This document shows, piece after piece, positions 45,847 to 56,845 of a DNA stretch of 64,000 nt. A program made the translations under genes and the position numbers. Source of the DNA: Dendrophyllia cribrosa (taxonomy: Eukaryota > Cnidaria > Anthozoa > Scleractinia > Dendrophylliidae); NCBI GenBank assembly GCA_024195265.1, contig JAJLRJ010000004.1, positions 39,253,030-39,317,029 of the forward strand, written 5' to 3'. How positions within the stretch are numbered: the stretch's first letter is position 1; each line of letters begins with the position of its first letter. The notes under the pieces are model-generated. The model ran no database searches. It was given only the letters and a program-made list of their open reading frames with translations, and was not told the origin of the DNA.

Positions 45847-48038
45847 TCACAATGAATTCCACCACTCTCCATCCAAGTCATCATCCACTTTAAACAAATC
45901 TTCTACCAGCAGAGATTTGGTTACACCTTCACTATCATTGGAGGCAGAATACGATAATTTTAATTGATCCTGATCTTGACTTATTTCCCCTAACTTCCGA
46001 GAAGGCAATGTTGTTTTGTCATGATATTCACCTGCCATAAAAGTTTCCTGAGAATGAGTAAGACTAGCTTCTGTGATTTCAAGAGGTTTATTCTGTAATG
46101 ATGAAGAACTGGACATAAATTTTGCCCACTTTGATGAACAGGAGAATCCTTTCCCCTGATTACCCATAGAACCTGAAAGCTTAGTTGACGGCGAGGCATC
46201 CCTGGTGGCCCTAGCAAAATACACATTGCATTTGTTCTGGCAAGTTTGTTGATTTGCCTGCCAGTTGCCACAAGAATGTAATCCGCCACCACTACTTTGA
46301 GCTTGTGCGCATTCTGTCTCTGGTGTCATACCATCAGGCTCAAGCATGTGAGTTGAGAGGGCTTGCGTCCTCAGATCTGAATAAAATTGCGAAAAATGCC
46401 TCACATCTGTAGCAGTATTTAAAGTAACATTTTCATTTTTACGAGAGAACAATTCACCAGCAATGGTGTGGTTGTCATGGGTATTGTTTTTCGATTGTTT
46501 TTGTTTATGGTAGGTATTTGTTTTGCAACCCTGCTGCACCCACTTTCTCTTTCCTCTTGTTGAAACTTTCTCAAAAGCATTCCTTTCTGTTGTTACATTA
46601 AAACCATCAAAACATTCAGCACCTGTAAAAGTAGAAAAGGTAAACACTGTAATTAATTATTCTACCTTACTGCATGTCAATAATTAAACTGGTAATAACT
46701 TTGCTTGAATCTTTTTTTACGGTCATGTTAAAACGCAGACTGCAGACTGCAGACTGCAGACCGTGCAGACCATGCAGACCGTGCAGACCGTGCAGACCAG
46801 TCTGCACAGTCTGCATGGTCTGCACGGTCTGCAGTCTGCGTTTTAACATGACCGCTTTTTTTACTTTATTTTTGCGATCTACTTTTTCTTTATTGTACTG
46901 ATAACACAATACTTTACACTAAAACAATACACTTCCTACAGTAAACTACACTATTTTTACTTTCATTGCTTAGAACTATAATACTCACTGATAATATTTA
47001 CAACACAATTTTTGCTTGGGATACAGTTATGTACTTATATTTCATTAAACGACACTACATTAATGTTGCCCTCAATCTACCAGTGGTTAATATTGCATAA
47101 CTAGTATACATGATGAAAGAAGGAAAAACTTGCTTGAATCTTGAAAAAGTCAACTCAAGCAAAACATTGCTAAAAAAAATTCCTTTGATCTTGATTTGAA
47201 CTGAAACAAAAGAAATCCACTCCTCTTTTCTATTAGTTGTCCTGAGTTTTGAGGAAAATAGACTAATTCTAGCTTTTTGGAGCAGTTTGAATTTCAAGGT
47301 CAAACCAACGCATACAATAATTTTGCTTTGAACCCTTCAATATTTGCATCGACGAAGGAGACGCTTCCTAATCTTGTCGGCTAGGCGGAACGAATCGAGA
47401 AAAGTGTCGGTTCCAAATCTGCGCCATCTTGAAATGTCACAATAGTATCCTGCATGCTTAGCGCGTGTTTTGACCTGCGTGCGCACTTTTTTGCTGCCGG
47501 CGTGCTCTGACAGCTCGTTTGACAACGTACAACATTCCACAACTACAAGCCGGCCCTAAATTAAGAAAGAACCAGAAACATGCCTGAAACGCGAATGCCT
47601 TGTCACAACAAGGTGCCTAAGGAGATGCACTTTAATCTGTGATTACTTCTAGTATTAACAATATTTTATTACAAAAAAACGACTGCAAAGAAACCCAACT
47701 TTACCATCATCACCACCAGGAGTGGTATTCTTTGTGAACTTTGTCCATTTGCTCTGTCCAATAGTACGCTTGGTATGCGGGTCTTCGCATGTTGTATCCC
47801 TGCCAAGCACAGGTACATGTACATTTACTGCACTTGGGGTGTTTTCAGAAATGTTGCAACAGTCATTGTTGTTGTCACTGTCATATGCCAAGTCTTTTGC
47901 TAATTGAGCTTCACCACATCTCATATTCAGTCTCTGCACATGCTTGCGGCAGTCCTGACCGCTGCCCTGTGCATACACCTTCTTGATCGACTGCTTTTCT
48001 CCGCAAACTTTGCAAACCCACGTTTTACTCTTCTTTAC
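45847..48038 (-). CDS. MRNIP: MRNIP (MRN complex-interacting protein), last two exons
   Basis: MRNIP binds the MRE11-RAD50-NBS1 complex and supports ATM signalling and fork protection. The penultimate exon (47705-48038) enters in phase 0 with KSKTWVCKVCGEKQSIKKVY and AQGSGQDCRKHVQRLN, the conserved zinc-ribbon second half. It ends in phase 1 and joins exon 45847-46622. The rest is low-complexity with two short W motifs (SKWTKFTKN, SSKWAKFM) and the conserved acidic C-terminus (SLLVEDLFKVDDDLDGEWW) before TGA. The first exon, with the Met and the first Cys pair, was not found between 48038 and the window end; it may be divergent, or lie beyond element C or outside. The intron between these exons holds the hairpin at 46721-46854 and the repeat at 47345-47650. 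Confidence 0.88.
46721..46854. repeat. Hairpin element built from GCAGAC/GTCTGC repeats
   Basis: GGTCATGTTAAAACGCAGAC at the left and its complement at the right enclose tandem GCAGACTG/GCAGACCGT units that switch to the complementary GTCTGC units at about 46797-46802. The whole 134 bp forms one long hairpin, in an MRNIP intron. Confidence 0.9.
47345..47650 (-). repeat. Dispersed repeat, inverted relative of 29495-29760
   Basis: Matches the other copy on the opposite strand, including CGGCTAGGCGGAACGAATCG and TTTAATCTGTGATTACTTCT. This copy has an extra segment around 47480-47560. Confidence 0.8.
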
Positions 48039-48544
48039 CTGAGTGTTATAAAGTGAAAACTTTCATCAAAAACTCTTTCATTCCCATACCCAAGCAAATC
48101 TTGAGTCCTGTAATCATTAATATGGTTGTTGCTATAAAGGGGCTATGTCACCCATTTTTTGTATCACTTTGAAAAGCCAAAAAACATATTATTTTCGATG
48201 GAAACCTACGAATGGTCCAGTTTTGTTAACAAATACTGTACCAGTGCATAGCAACTAGTATTTGTTATCTTTGGCTGCGAATGGCCAGGATGGAAATGGA
48301 TTGCAACTTTAAAAAATTGGCCAATTTTTTCAAGTTCCTCCCAAGTGTCGAGGAAAAATCACAGAAAAACTGATTATGATTTGTTCTTACTTGAATAAAT
48401 CACTTGATATTTTCTTCTTGGTGTTCAAGAACAATTTTATGTTTGAGCAAAAGTACCTTGTCAACTATTTGGTGTATTTTGACCAAAACACAGCAGAATC
48501 TGTGTGACAATGGCCCTTCAAGTCTGTGCCAGATGAAATTCTGA

Positions 48545-48768
48545 AGTGTGATCAATTATAACCCTTTCACTCCCAGAGTCAATTATGGAGATATGTAGTG
48601 TAGTTCGAACATTTGAGTCTTTGGACGAAATCCAATGGTGTGACCATTCAAATGAAACCTCTTCTGCAGTACTTTTGCATGTTACCATTTGTTTTTCAAT
48701 ATTTTATAAAACAAATTTTGGAATTTTTCTAGAATTTTGGCACTCTTGGGAGTTAAAGGGTTAAATCT
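48545..48768. repeat. MITE-like repeat with TTAACCCTTT..ACTCCCA ends
   Basis: ACCCTTTCACTCCCAGAGT at the left and ACTCTTGGGAGTTAAAGGGT at the right are inverted. Related sequence (TGGTGTGACCATTCAAATGA core) recurs near 60760-61020, and single ends near 45790 and 63190-63470. Confidence 0.65.
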
Positions 48769-48904
48769 GTTGAGTCAAACTTTTCTGTCTTTTCTGTGGT
48801 GCTGTTTATTGTGCTGTATAAAGTGCTTTGTACTTTTCAGTCTCTAGATGAAACCTTAAGTGTATTAAAGAAGCACTTCATGAACACCAAACTATGGTAA
48901 AAAC

Positions 48905-49261
48905 CCCGGGGGGGGGGGGGGGGGGGAGGGACTCCCATATAAAAATGATGGGGGTGCTTGTCGTACCTTTTAGGGGTCAAAATTTGTAGTTTGGTACCGC
49001 TAAGGGTATGAAAATCTAAAATGACCACCGATAGAATTATCGCGGTACCTTTTAAGGTATTGAGCCAAAAAAATGACAGAAATATGACATGTTGTTTTGA
49101 ATTGGTACCTCTTAGGTGTAAAACGTCTTTTGAACCATACCCATCAAACCAGATTCTTGTACCTTTTAGGGTGTATTTTGACAATTTCTAACGAGCAGCC
49201 CCGTCATTTTTATATGGGAGTCCACCACCCCCTCCCCCCCCCCCCCCCCCCCCCCCCCCCA
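48905..49261. repeat. Foldback element bounded by G and C runs, copy 1
   Basis: The left end is a G run followed by GGGACTCCCATATAAAAATG; the right end is CATTTTTATATGGGAGTCC followed by a C run. Inner motifs (TACCTTTTAGGGGTCAAAAT and its relatives) are partly inverted or repeated. The related copy at 61096-61436 has the same layout. Confidence 0.8.
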
Positions 49262-49490
49262 GGAAAAAACTGTGAAAAAAACCTGTGGAAAAAGTCAAAT
49301 TTGTTGATTGATAATTTTAGGCCGTTAGTCAACAGTTGATTACTATTACTTGGTACATATACATTATATACCCAGGGTAGATAAAAACGTGACATTATGT
49401 AGAATGCTCAGTTACTGCGCCTTTCAATATCATGCAAACTCTGAAGTTCAAAGTCCAACTAAGGTTTATGTTTTATTCTGCCATCAATCA

Positions 49491-50095
49491 TAATTAGGCT
49501 CATGGCTGGTGTATGACGACTGTATTGTATTGTGTTAGGTTGTATTGCATGTCCAAAATGTCGCTGCTAGACTCATTATGGACATACCCAAGTTCTCACA
49601 CGTAACATCAGCTCTCTACGAACTTCATTGGCTTCCTATTGCTTATCGAATTAAGTTTAAGATTCTAATTCTTACTTTTAAATCAATTCACGGAGGCGCC
49701 ATCTTATCTTAGTGACTTGATAAAAGTTAAGCAAAAGAGCTCACACTCATTACACTCAAATAATAGCCTTATATTAGAAGTTCCACAGAAAATAATGCGC
49801 CCAACACTTGGTGGCAGGTTTTTTACTTTTGCCGCACCAGCTCTATGGAACAGCCTGCAGGCTGAACTGCATGTTGCTGCGACACTAAGTGTCTTTGTTT
49901 TGTTTAGGTCAGCATTTTATTTTTAATTTATTTTCTTTTTTATGATAATTTTTGGTATATTTTTCTTCTTTATTTTTCATTTATTGTATATAAGTAATAT
50001 AGCACATTTTTATTTTATTATTTCTGTAAAGCATTTTTGATCAGAATATGTATAAAATGGCACTATATAAGTTATTAAATTAAATTATTCTTATC
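49491..50095 (+). mobile_element. Decayed LINE 3' part (CR1/Jockey-like)
   Basis: Frames show VQNVAARLIMDIPKF, ALYELHWLPIAYRIKFKIL, then after a frameshift RPTLGGRFFTFAAPALWNSL. This is the usual order in the C-terminal region of such LINEs. Stops and frameshifts are present. It ends with AT-rich sequence near 50095, just outside element C. Confidence 0.8.
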
Positions 50096-50251
50096 ATTGT
50101 ATTTGGCTTTATGACGTCAGTCAGGTCATTGTACACCATCCATAGCGACAAACATATGACCCCAAAAACAAAAACTGACAAAATGGATGGAAATCCACCA
50201 ATCACAACCTACCAACATGACCTTTGGACCATTTTGCAAAAAGCAGTTGTT

Positions 50252-50532
50252 TATGGGGCGCCATACTGGACATTATTGCAAACCTTTCTTATATGTGCTA
50301 AACTACAGTTTGATATCCTCATTGTCATATAAACATGCTAAACTCCAAATAAATATGGTGTAACTACTAATATTTCATATGGTCATTGTCATATAATCAT
50401 GCCAAACTTCAACTAAATAGCCTTCAATAAATAAGTACAGCCTATTTTTTCCGCTACATTTGCAGTGTTCTCTGACAAAAATAAGCATGCTAAACTTTTC
50501 ATTTCGTATGGTATGATGCACCGCGCGCTTTA
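50252..50532 (+). repeat. Left TIR arm of element C
   Basis: About 280 bp, starting TATGGGGCGCCATACTGGAC and ending near CACCGCGCGCTTTAAG; complement of the right arm with small differences. Confidence 0.9.
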
Positions 50533-50610
50533 AGCAATACCGTCACCAGATTCCTCTCGGCCAAAACCAGGCCGCCATTTTGAAGCTCGTCTGCTTTCAA
50601 TCAGGTTGCA

Positions 50611-53250
50611 ATGGTGGAAAGAAGCGAAGATTTTCGTTCTGCATTATCAAATATCGCTCGCCAGGCAAGGTCACTATTGGACAATTTTAATGATGGTAAT
50701 GTGCAGCCTATTGAGCAGCGAATGTTGAGTCAGAGGCGTCATGAATCGGGAGTGCTGTCGACGCGAACGCCATCATCATCAAGTCAGACTGGGAGTAATG
50801 TAAACAACACAAATCCAAACAGCACAAGTTCAAGAAATGTGGAAAGCACATCGGTCACCGCTCAGTTAAGGAACTTATTCCCGACTATTGGTAAGAGATC
50901 ATTTGGTGGCAAGTCATCTGACAGCAAATCTAGTAAAGGTAAAAGGCCTCCCCCCAAGAAAGCAAAGAGAGATATAGTGCATAAAGATGTCGTTCTTCTT
51001 CCTTCTCCTGACACGAAGTCAGTTCCTACGCACCAGACACGATGTCGGTTAGAAAACAACGGATTTGTTGTTCATGCATTTCCAGTGGATAAGTCTCTGC
51101 AGGAAGAAGATCTGAGAGCTCAAATTAGAGAGTCATTCCCAGCTCTTAAAGAAACAGACTTTGAGTTTGTAAAGTCGTGCTATGGTCAAATAATCACACC
51201 AAAGTTAGCCACAGGTGTGTATTTCTCACCTTTGCGTGTTCTTAGCCTTGCTGGGCAAGGGAGCATATACATTCGACCAGAACATGATATCTCTGCCATC
51301 CTTGCTACTAGCGACAGCGACAGTCCTCCCCAGAGTCCAGACCTAGTTCAAGTGGAAAGTGCTGACGATGAAGCATCCAGTGGTCTTTCAAATGCTCCAT
51401 ACCTTTCAGTTGCTGGCCCATCCAGTAGTGCAGCAACATCCAGCAGTGCAACAGATCAGGAAGAGCTAGACCAATTAAGAGAGATGTTTCCTGATAAAAC
51501 CAGCAGCATTCTACAGCATGCCCTTACCTGCCATGGGAGTGTCAGTCGAGCTGCTCTTTCCCTCTCCCAAAATCTTCCTGATGAAATTGATGCAGATGAG
51601 GATGTTGACGAGAGCCTTTTAAAACCTGCTTTTCTGCCAGCTAAAGCTGATTCATTGGAGGCAGTGTTGAATGAGCTTCAGAAAGGTTTGAGTACACAGA
51701 AAGAAAAGCTCAGAGTTGATGAAGAAGATATCTTTAGTGATGCCATGGCATACTATAAAGATCCCAGCTTTGATCCTAGCAAGCGCTTACGAGTCGTTTA
51801 CACAGGACAGCCTGCTGTGGACACAGGAGGAGTAACCAGACACTTTTTTAGCCAACTTCTCCAAGCCATATCTAACATGTTCTTTCATGGTAGCAATTAC
51901 AAAAGTCCTGTTTACAATGCTGATATCGTTGCTTCTGGTATGATGAAATACATTGGGACAATCATAGTACACAGTATTTTACAAGGCGGGCCAGGTTTTC
52001 CAGTCTTTAGTCCTTCAGTGTATCGGTACATAGCAACAGGCGATGTTGACACAGCAATGGTGATGCTAAATTATGGAGACTGTTCTGCGTCTGTGAAAGA
52101 TTTCATTGACAAGGTACACTTAAATAAATACACTTAAGTAATACACATAAATGTACATTTGTTCCAACATGCCTACTGTTTTTAGTTCACTGTAAATGAT
52201 CAACAACTAAATTAAGGCAAATAAAGAAATGCTTTTTATACGACTGTGTACTCAGCCATATCAAATTGACTCTCCTGCATTAACGACTTCTGATCCAACT
52301 ACAGACGTCTCAACAGCTTCTGGCTACTTGCATAAATAGAATGTATGCATTTGACTTCCTAGCAGCCATATTAGTTTACCCTAATGATTTACAAGATGAT
52401 ATTAATTAACTTCTTTTGTTAGCTACACCAACCTGGCTGCCATGGCCTTTGTCTTTTAAGTCCCACAGGACTGAGTGCATAGATGTTTGTTCAACAGATA
52501 CATATCCTTTACAGAAATATAAGGATTGACCACATAGTTTTTATTAAATAACAGGTTGCACAGGCTGAAGATGTGTCTACACTTGATCAAGCAGAATGTG
52601 CAAGTTTCTTGTCTGAGTGTGGCCTGGCAGTAGTTTTAACTGTAAGTCTCAAAAACTAATATTATCTTCAGTGATTTCTTTTATTAATAAACCACTTTGT
52701 GACAGACCTGTAAAAATATCATTCAAATCATTTTTTCTGTTTGTAGAATGACAACAAAATGAGGGTTATCCAAGGGATGATAATTCATGATGTCATAAGC
52801 CGACCCAAGATCGTTTTGGATCAGCTGGGAGAGGGATTGGCTGTACTTGGTTTTCGTGCCAAAATGAGAGATTACCCTGAGATGTTTGAGGAGCTTTTTG
52901 TGCCTAGCAATGAGAGTAGGTTAAGTGCAACTCAGCTGGTTGATGTACTACAGTTTCCAACCGAGATGAGTGAAGATGACAGAACTGTAGAGAATTACCT
53001 TAAACAGTTCCTGCATAAGGCAGAAATTGAAATGTTGGAAAATTTTGTCTTTTTTGTCACCGGGTCCACTTCTCTGCCCACATTTGGGCTAGGTAAAATC
53101 AAGGTTAAATTTGACAACACTCCTTCCATTTTTGGTTCAACGTGTTTGCTTTCGTTAACTCTTCCAAATCATTTTGAAAGTGAAGAAAGTTTCAGTTTAT
53201 TGCTGGAATCAGTTATTGCTTCTGCAAGGAAATCCTTTAACTGTGTGTGA
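50611..53250 (+). CDS. HECT-domain E3 ubiquitin ligase-like protein carried by element C
   Basis: Three exons in phase 0 (50611-52113, 52555-52641, 52747-53250) give 697 aa. HECT ligases take ubiquitin from an E2 onto a catalytic Cys and pass it to a substrate. Residues 1-130 are Ser/Asn-rich with a basic patch (KGKRPPPKKAKRD) that could be a nuclear signal. Residues about 284-322 resemble a CUE/UBA ubiquitin-binding fold (ELDQLREMFPDKTSSILQHA). The HECT region spans about 370-697: RVVYTGQPAVDTGGVTRHFF in the N-lobe, and IFGSTCLLSLTLPNHF with the candidate catalytic Cys at about 663 in the C-lobe. All expected C-lobe landmarks are present. It lies within TIRs opposite a transposase gene, so it is element-borne rather than a host gene. 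Its target is unknown; it could modify the transposase or host silencing or repair factors (speculation). Confidence 0.9.
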
Positions 53251-54963
53251 TAAGTATTAACAGCTAATAGTGCTCTTAATAACCAAGGATTTCTCAAGTC
53301 ATAATGTTGATAATTTCTGATCCATGATGTTGTTGTTTAAGGGTGTATTTCCTCACTCGTTTAGAGACATATACTGATACTTGGCAATATTATTGTCGTT
53401 GTTACATTTTATGCTTTTGAAGAGGTATTTCGAGCATATTTCGTTATTGGTAGAATATCATTGTTATTGTTCATGCCCATGGCATATGTCAAAACCTATT
53501 CTTTGAAAGTTATTTTTACTTGATGTGTGACATGGACTATCCAATGGGAACTCAGAAACTAACTCATCTTTGAGGGCTTTTTGTTTGAAAGCTAACTATC
53601 CTGCAATTCTGATTCAATAGTCCATCTCCACACTTTTGCACTGACAAGTTATGATATCGTTACTGTTCATGTTCATAAAAGGGAATACCTTTATCCCCAT
53701 GTTATTTCTCATTGTAGTGTTTTGCATGAAACAAACATTTTTTTTGTAATTGGCCAAAATGGCTGGGAACGCTTAAAATGCAATGTACATGTAAAGTACA
53801 TTTATTAAACATTGTTCTTTCCTTTCCCATACTATGTCTCCAATTGTGTTTGAAACAAGTAACAGTCATTATATAAACTAAGATTGTTTACCTCGTAATT
53901 TATATACATGTACATCATGTATATGTAAGAGAAACTCTTGGGAATGAATGAGTGCTTAAGAAAACTCATAACTTTGGATAATTTCTGAAGCAGCAGTTGG
54001 ATATCTGGGAAAGTTTGGATTATTCCTTTTGTTGTTGTTTTTTTTATTACTTTTTTAGTTGCTTTGCCTGAAAGAATTGCAAAGAAAGGCACAGAAACAT
54101 AATTTATTTTTACAGTTGCTGTCCCTCAGTACAATTCAAAACATGGACCTAAATGTCCTGCTTTCATTTAAAAATGATTGTCTCAAAGTGTATTTGTTGA
54201 CAGTTTTCTTGTGATAACATTACAACCTGTTTTGCTGCTTGATGCGAAAATCAACAATATCAACCACTGTTCAACAATGCAAAACTAAAGAAATCAGAGC
54301 AAAACAAATGACCATCAATTTCACTATTACGTGACCTTTAAAATCATAACTCAACTGAATGGTTTGAAAGATTTCTGTCAATCACAAATGTCATACCTTA
54401 TATGGAAGTGTTTGATTTTAACATGAGAAAAATTCAAAAATGATCAGCTACTAAGAAGGTGAAATAGTTCCAAACTATTCTTTTAATTTACGCTGGCGAG
54501 TGGTTTATTTGCTAGTGAAAGCATTCAGATTCAAGAATGTTAATACATTCATGTGGGGCAGACAAACATAGCAACATAAATCTTTTAAAAATTGCTCAGA
54601 GGAGTTTTGATTTAAAAGGGTTTGTAACATTGAAATGGGTGTGCACCTAAATTAATAAATCTTACAAGGAAACATTAAATGTCAATTTTGTGACATATGC
54701 AAGTTGTTTCCTTAACTGAACTCACATGCTACACATTGGACACCACAAAGGAGAAGCCATATTCCTTGTTGTAAAATGAGTGGCAGACACTGCACTAAAC
54801 GAATTGTTACCAGCATGATAGGGTTACATAGAAATGCATTTCTACCTTGAAAGTTAATTTCTGCAAACCTAAAAGAATGGTAAGCTCTTGACACTCAGCC
54901 CCCTAAAACGGCCAGTTGCTTGATCCCCAGGTCCTCCCCCTTCCCCACTCTCCAAACCCAAAC
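53251..54963. other. Spacer between the convergent genes of element C
   Basis: AT-rich; presumably holds both 3' UTRs. No conserved frame or clear repeat seen. Confidence 0.5.
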
Positions 54964-56505
54964 TCAAATCATTTCATGAACAACCCCCACAAGCTCAACA
55001 TATTTGGGGATTCTTTCACTCCTTGTTAGGTTTGTCGGTACTAGGGAATGAAGGTATTCCAGCTGATCTTCACTTAAAGGTATGTTACTGTTGGGAACAA
55101 CTACCCCTTGATACTCTTCTGGGACAGAAATGGCATCCTCTTCATCTACCCCATACCAAAATAATTCTTCCTCTGTTAAAATAACATCCAGGGGCGAGTT
55201 CCTGACATTTGCAGTTCTTAGAATACCCTCAGTCCAAAGCTGAAGAGGAGATGAACCACCACCTGTGCTGAGGCCATGGTAATTCCATTGCCTGGTAAAT
55301 TCATCCAGAGATTTCTTAATTTCCTGTGAAAATACAAGGTGAAGTGACAGTAAATGGACTTCATTAATAGGATCTAATAGGCCAGATCTTTCCATCATGT
55401 TGAACTCATCTATATAGTTTTTAAGAACACCACTGGTCACATCCCTGTGAAGCCATTCTACTCTTTGGTTGTGAACAGAACTTCCAGTTATCATGCTCCC
55501 CCTGTTGACTCCCCTACACTCCAACATCATTCGGGCAACACCCACGTTTTCGAGACCATAGTCACTTCTAACCCTTGAAGGTATTCCATAACTTTGGCAG
55601 GCATTCTGAAACAGTTCTAGAACTGTATCTGATTTGTTGTTGTTTGCACAGTACACATACGGTATCAACCTAGAATATCCATCAATAGCAGTATGTACCA
55701 CAAACCGCCAGCGTATCATCTTATGATTTCCATCAATGTGCCAGAGTGCATTTGGACATCGTACATTATACTTTCGACGACAAATGGTTCCTCTCCACCG
55801 AAGTGCTGTTCCAACTGGATCCAGCTCGCGCATTAGTTCTCTGACTTTCCACCGCTGCACCCTTATTCCCCTGCTATGCAATGCACCTATCATCCGGGTT
55901 TGACCAATCCCAGGGGTAACACTCATTATTTCTTGCATGATTTCTCTTCGTTCTCCATTTCCAATTGAAGAACAGTTAACCTTTTCCTCATCTTCAATTT
56001 GAAACTCTTGCCGTCTTCTGGTTAGGGTTTTTGTGGAAATTCCGAGAAGTTCCGCTATTCTGACCCAAGGAAAGTGCAACTCTCGAAGAAATTGTATTTG
56101 CCTTTTGGAAACTTCAAATTTTGGTTGACCTCTCATACCTGTGTAGTTCCTTTCGCATTGGTGGGTTGGTACATTCAATGTGTTTTCACTTAAATCATCT
56201 GCCATATTCTCAAAATATACTCGGAGTCTTGTCAAGTATAAGGAAAGCTCATCCATATTGCTATGAAAGTTTTCCATTTCCAAATCACGATCCGAACTGG
56301 TGAGTTCGGCAGCTCTCTCTTTCAAAATAAAAACAGTTTCTCTAGCCTCTGACAATCTTTCATGTAACATCTCTATTCCGTCTATGTTTTCAATTGATGG
56401 AAATGCAGAAATGTATTGTTCCGCTTCTGCAAGAAGTGCTTTTGTCCGTTGAAAAAACGATGTAAGTCGATTCTCCGATCCCGCTATACCACCCAGGGCC
56501 GCCAT
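54964..56505 (-). CDS. IS3/retroviral-integrase-like DDE transposase of element C
   Basis: A single-exon 513-aa protein. Residues about 20-105 are helical, possibly coiled coil. Residues about 130-170 form a helix-turn-helix (IAELLGISTKTLTRRRQEF), as in IS3-family and related recombinases. The integrase core spans about 250-400: ALWHIDGNHKMIRW (Asp258), RVRSDYGLENVG (Asp315) and NQRVEWLHRDV (Glu350). The last two are 35 residues apart, giving the classic D,D35E geometry. The catalytic set is complete and there is no frameshift. The start codon lies 50 bp inside the right TIR arm. Similar eukaryotic proteins are usually annotated only as integrase core domain proteins. Confidence 0.9.
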   Translation of the reverse strand: MAALGGIAGSENRLTSFFQRTKALLAEAEQYISAFPSIENIDGIEMLHERLSEARETVFILKERAAELTSSDRDLEMENFHSNMDELSLYLTRLRVYFENMADDLSENTLNVPTHQCERNYTGMRGQPKFEVSKRQIQFLRELHFPWVRIAELLGISTKTLTRRRQEFQIEDEEKVNCSSIGNGERREIMQEIMSVTPGIGQTRMIGALHSRGIRVQRWKVRELMRELDPVGTALRWRGTICRRKYNVRCPNALWHIDGNHKMIRWRFVVHTAIDGYSRLIPYVYCANNNKSDTVLELFQNACQSYGIPSRVRSDYGLENVGVARMMLECRGVNRGSMITGSSVHNQRVEWLHRDVTSGVLKNYIDEFNMMERSGLLDPINEVHLLSLHLVFSQEIKKSLDEFTRQWNYHGLSTGGGSSPLQLWTEGILRTANVRNSPLDVILTEEELFWYGVDEEDAISVPEEYQGVVVPNSNIPLSEDQLEYLHSLVPTNLTRSERIPKYVELVGVVHEMI

Positions 56506-56554
56506 TTTGCTTTACCGCCATTGGCCGCGAGAGGCCTGGTTACGAAATCAGAAT

Positions 56555-56839
56555 TTAAAGCGCGCGGTGCATCATACTATACGAAATGAAAAGTTTAGCA
56601 TGCTTATTTTATTCAGCGAACACTGCAAATTTAGGGGAGGGAAATAATCTGTACTAATATTTATTGAGGGCTATTTAGTTGAAGTTTGGCATGATTATAT
56701 GACAATGACCATATGAAATATTAGTAGTTACACCATATTTATTTGGAGTTTAGCATGTTTATATGACAGTGAGGATATCAAACTGTAGTTTAGCACATAT
56801 AAGAAAGGTTTGCAATAATGTCCAGTATGGCGCCCCATA
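56555..56839 (-). repeat. Right TIR arm of element C
   Basis: Complement of the left arm; ends GTCCAGTATGGCGCCCCATA, followed by the GTTGTT duplication. Confidence 0.9.
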
Positions 56840-56845
56840 GTTGTT

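Larger units (their letters stand above)
50252..56839. mobile_element. Element C: 6.6-kb DNA transposon with DDE transposase and HECT ligase genes
   Basis: Terminal inverted arms of about 280 bp (50252-50532 and 56555-56839) begin TATGGGGCGCCATACTGGAC. GTTGTT flanks both ends (50246-50251 and 56840-56845), a clean 6-bp target duplication. The two genes start just inside opposite arms (50611 plus, 56505 minus) and converge on a 1.7-kb spacer. An IS3-like integrase-fold transposase with 6-bp duplications is what I associate with the eukaryotic IS3EU group. Both genes are intact, so the copy may be autonomous. Confidence 0.92.

Noticed and set aside
46667..46909. Two open frames rich in Cys/Arg or His/Gly/Leu
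   Set aside because: Created by the GCAGAC hairpin repeat within an MRNIP intron.
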